From contig WQRM01000001.1 of NCBI GenBank assembly GCA_009786735.1, positions 21,156-35,375 of the forward strand: DNA of 14,220 bases, read 5' to 3'. The notes beneath the pieces were generated by a model. It saw only the letters and a list, made by a program, of their open reading frames with translations. It was not told where the DNA came from and made no database searches. Source of the DNA: Oscillospiraceae bacterium. GTDB taxonomy: Bacteria > Bacillota > Clostridia > Oscillospirales > Acutalibacteraceae. Both the position numbers and the translations under genes were made by a program. Positions 13,004 to 14,220 of the stretch are shown here, one piece after another (the stretch's first letter is position 1; the number at the start of each line of letters is the position of its first letter).

Positions 13004-13341
13004 TGCGCCGCCGCGTTGACCAGCCCCTGCTGTTGCTGGCGCGGGTGAAGCAAAACCTCATATTAGAACACAGCGCGGACGATGACCTATTGCTAGGCGT
13101 CATCCGCGCGGCGGTTTCGTATGCGGAGAGTTATCAGCATCGGCCTACTGGGCATTACACGAAGACCCCGCTACCCCCGACCAGTGAGCAGGCCGTGGTC
13201 ATGCTGGCCAGCCATTGGTATGAATCGCGAGATGGCAGTACCGGGGGCTTTTTCGGGGATAAAGTCGGTGCGGCGGCGACGGTGATGGGAGCGGTGAATA
13301 ACCTGTTGCGGTTGGATAGGGATTGGGGTGCTGGGGTATGA
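13003..13341 (+). CDS. Head-tail connector protein (gp6-like)
   Basis: A 112-aa protein starting at ATG 13003, sharing one base with the capsid stop (TGATG). The sequence LARVKQNLILEHSADDDLLLGVIRAAVSYAESYQH (17-51), EQAVVMLASHWYESRDGSTGGFF and VNNLLRLDRDW is the pattern of HK97 gp6-like / DNA-packaging connectors, which form the ring under the portal. Length (about 100-115 aa) and position after the capsid gene agree. It overlaps the next gene by ATGA. Confidence 0.9.
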   Translation: MRRRVDQPLLLLARVKQNLILEHSADDDLLLGVIRAAVSYAESYQHRPTGHYTKTPLPPTSEQAVVMLASHWYESRDGSTGGFFGDKVGAAATVMGAVNNLLRLDRDWGAGV

Positions 13342-14220
13342 AACACACCCAAGCCGATTTGAAAGCTATGCAAGTGTGGCCGTTCGAGCGCAAAATCCAA
13401 GTCGCGCAAACGCGAATTTTGGAATGGTATCGGCATTGGGACGGGCAGGTTTTTGTTTCGTTTTCGGGCGGCAAAGATAGCACCGTGCTGCTTGACCTCG
13501 CCCGCCGCTGTTTCCCCGACATTGAAGGCGTGTATGTTGACACCGGGCTAGAGTTTCCCGAAGTGCGCCGCTTTGCGTTATCGAACGACAATGTATCCGT
13601 GTTGCGCCCGGCCATGCGCTTTGATGAAGTTGTGCGCGAGCATGGCTGGTGCTATCCCTCCAAAGATGTGGCGCGAACCTTGCGTTACGCCCGACAGGGC
13701 AGCAAATGGGCACTTGACCGCATGGCGGGTATCAACCCGGACGGTACGCCCAGCGATTTTCGGCGCGACCACTACGCAAAGTGGGCGCATCTGCTTGATA
13801 GCGGCGTGAAAATCTCTGACGCTTGCTGCGAAATCATGAAAGAACGCCCCCTCAATGCCTATGTCAAGGCAAGCGGCAAGCACCCCATCATTGGCACGAT
13901 GGCTACCGAAAGCCGCCGTCGCAAAGAAAGTTGGCTGCGCGTGGGCTGCAATGCCTTTGACACAAAACGCCCGTCCTCTAAGCCACTGTCGTTTTGGACA
14001 GAGCAAGACATCCTGCGTTACTTGCGGGAATTTGGCGTTCCCTACGCCAGCGTTTACGGCGACATCGTTGAGGATGAAAAGGGCAAGCTGTGCACCACCG
14101 GCGAGCAGCGCACCGGCTGTGTTTTTTGTCCCGTGGGTTGCCATTTGGATAAAATCAACCGCTTTGAGCGACTGGCCAAGACGCACCCGAAGCTGCATGA
14201 CTATGTGATTAACCAGCTTG
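13338..14220 (+). CDS. PP-loop / PAPS reductase-like protein (3' partial)
   Basis: ATG 13338 overlaps the connector stop (ATGA). The frame is open to the window edge, giving at least 294 residues with the end missing. The PP-loop SGGKDSTVLLDLA (43-55) binds and cleaves ATP, and DTGLEFPE (68-75) is the second family motif. A four-Cys group near the C-terminus, C252-x8-C261-x2-C264-x3-C268 (CTTGEQRTGCVFCPVGC), then NRFERLAKTHPKLHDYV, is typical of phage members of the PAPS reductase / CysH / DndC-like superfamily, probably holding zinc or an Fe-S cluster. Such proteins adenylate a substrate for sulfur or nitrogen transfer; the substrate here is unknown. Sitting within the morphogenesis genes instead of a sulfur operon, it is a phage accessory gene, and a link to nucleic-acid modification is possible. 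It is not a plain QueC: the PP-loop is SGGKDS and the motifs that follow are of the PAPS-reductase type. Confidence 0.88.
   Translation, partial: MKHTQADLKAMQVWPFERKIQVAQTRILEWYRHWDGQVFVSFSGGKDSTVLLDLARRCFPDIEGVYVDTGLEFPEVRRFALSNDNVSVLRPAMRFDEVVREHGWCYPSKDVARTLRYARQGSKWALDRMAGINPDGTPSDFRRDHYAKWAHLLDSGVKISDACCEIMKERPLNAYVKASGKHPIIGTMATESRRRKESWLRVGCNAFDTKRPSSKPLSFWTEQDILRYLREFGVPYASVYGDIVEDEKGKLCTTGEQRTGCVFCPVGCHLDKINRFERLAKTHPKLHDYVINQL

Noticed and set aside
1..14220. tRNA genes, CRISPR arrays, insertion sequences, integrase or attachment sites
   Set aside because: I saw no cloverleaf sequences, regular spaced repeats, transposase genes or integrase in the window.

Overview
The window looks like the packaging and head-assembly part of a tailed phage or prophage (HK97-type capsid, siphovirus-like gene order). 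The strong GGAGG ribosome binding sites, the protein families and the GC-rich coding suggest a Clostridia host, perhaps Oscillospiraceae-like; that placement is an inference. Every gene I can support is on the + strand. Most are coupled by 4-50 nt overlaps or gaps under 20 nt, so the window reads as one long late transcription unit.

Layout. 3-347: the end of a sigma-region-4-like late regulator. 412-952: an HNH endonuclease and a 50-aa small protein, followed by a hairpin terminator. 953-1110: a non-coding stretch with repeats, a candidate cos/packaging region. 1111-1641: P27-family small terminase. 1656-4809: a compact DNA-modification cassette holding a ParB-like protein, a tunnel-fold QueD-like protein, a DpdA-like DNA guanine transglycosylase, QueD, QueE and FolE. 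4879-8245: seven small or unknown accessory genes behind a possible internal promoter. 8302-13341: large terminase, HK97 portal, ClpP-type prohead protease, major capsid protein and head-tail connector. 13338 to the right edge: a PP-loop (PAPS-reductase-like) protein cut by the window end.

How the genes may work together. FolE turns GTP into dihydroneopterin triphosphate, QueD makes carboxytetrahydropterin, and QueE makes 7-carboxy-7-deazaguanine (CDG). DpdA would exchange guanine in phage DNA for a 7-deazaguanine base, a known way for phages to evade restriction. QueC, which turns CDG into preQ0, is absent from the window. The base used may therefore be CDG, or a derivative made by the tunnel-fold protein, or preQ0 made with host QueC. 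The ParB-like protein directly upstream could supply DNA recognition, by analogy with bacterial DpdB. The cassette and accessory genes together separate the small and large terminase genes by 6.66 kb; these are usually adjacent.

Four small genes are easily missed: the 50-aa protein at 800, the 49-aa zinc ribbon at 6801 (GTG start), the 57-aa protein at 8072, and the tunnel-fold protein at 2144, which is recognised only by motif.
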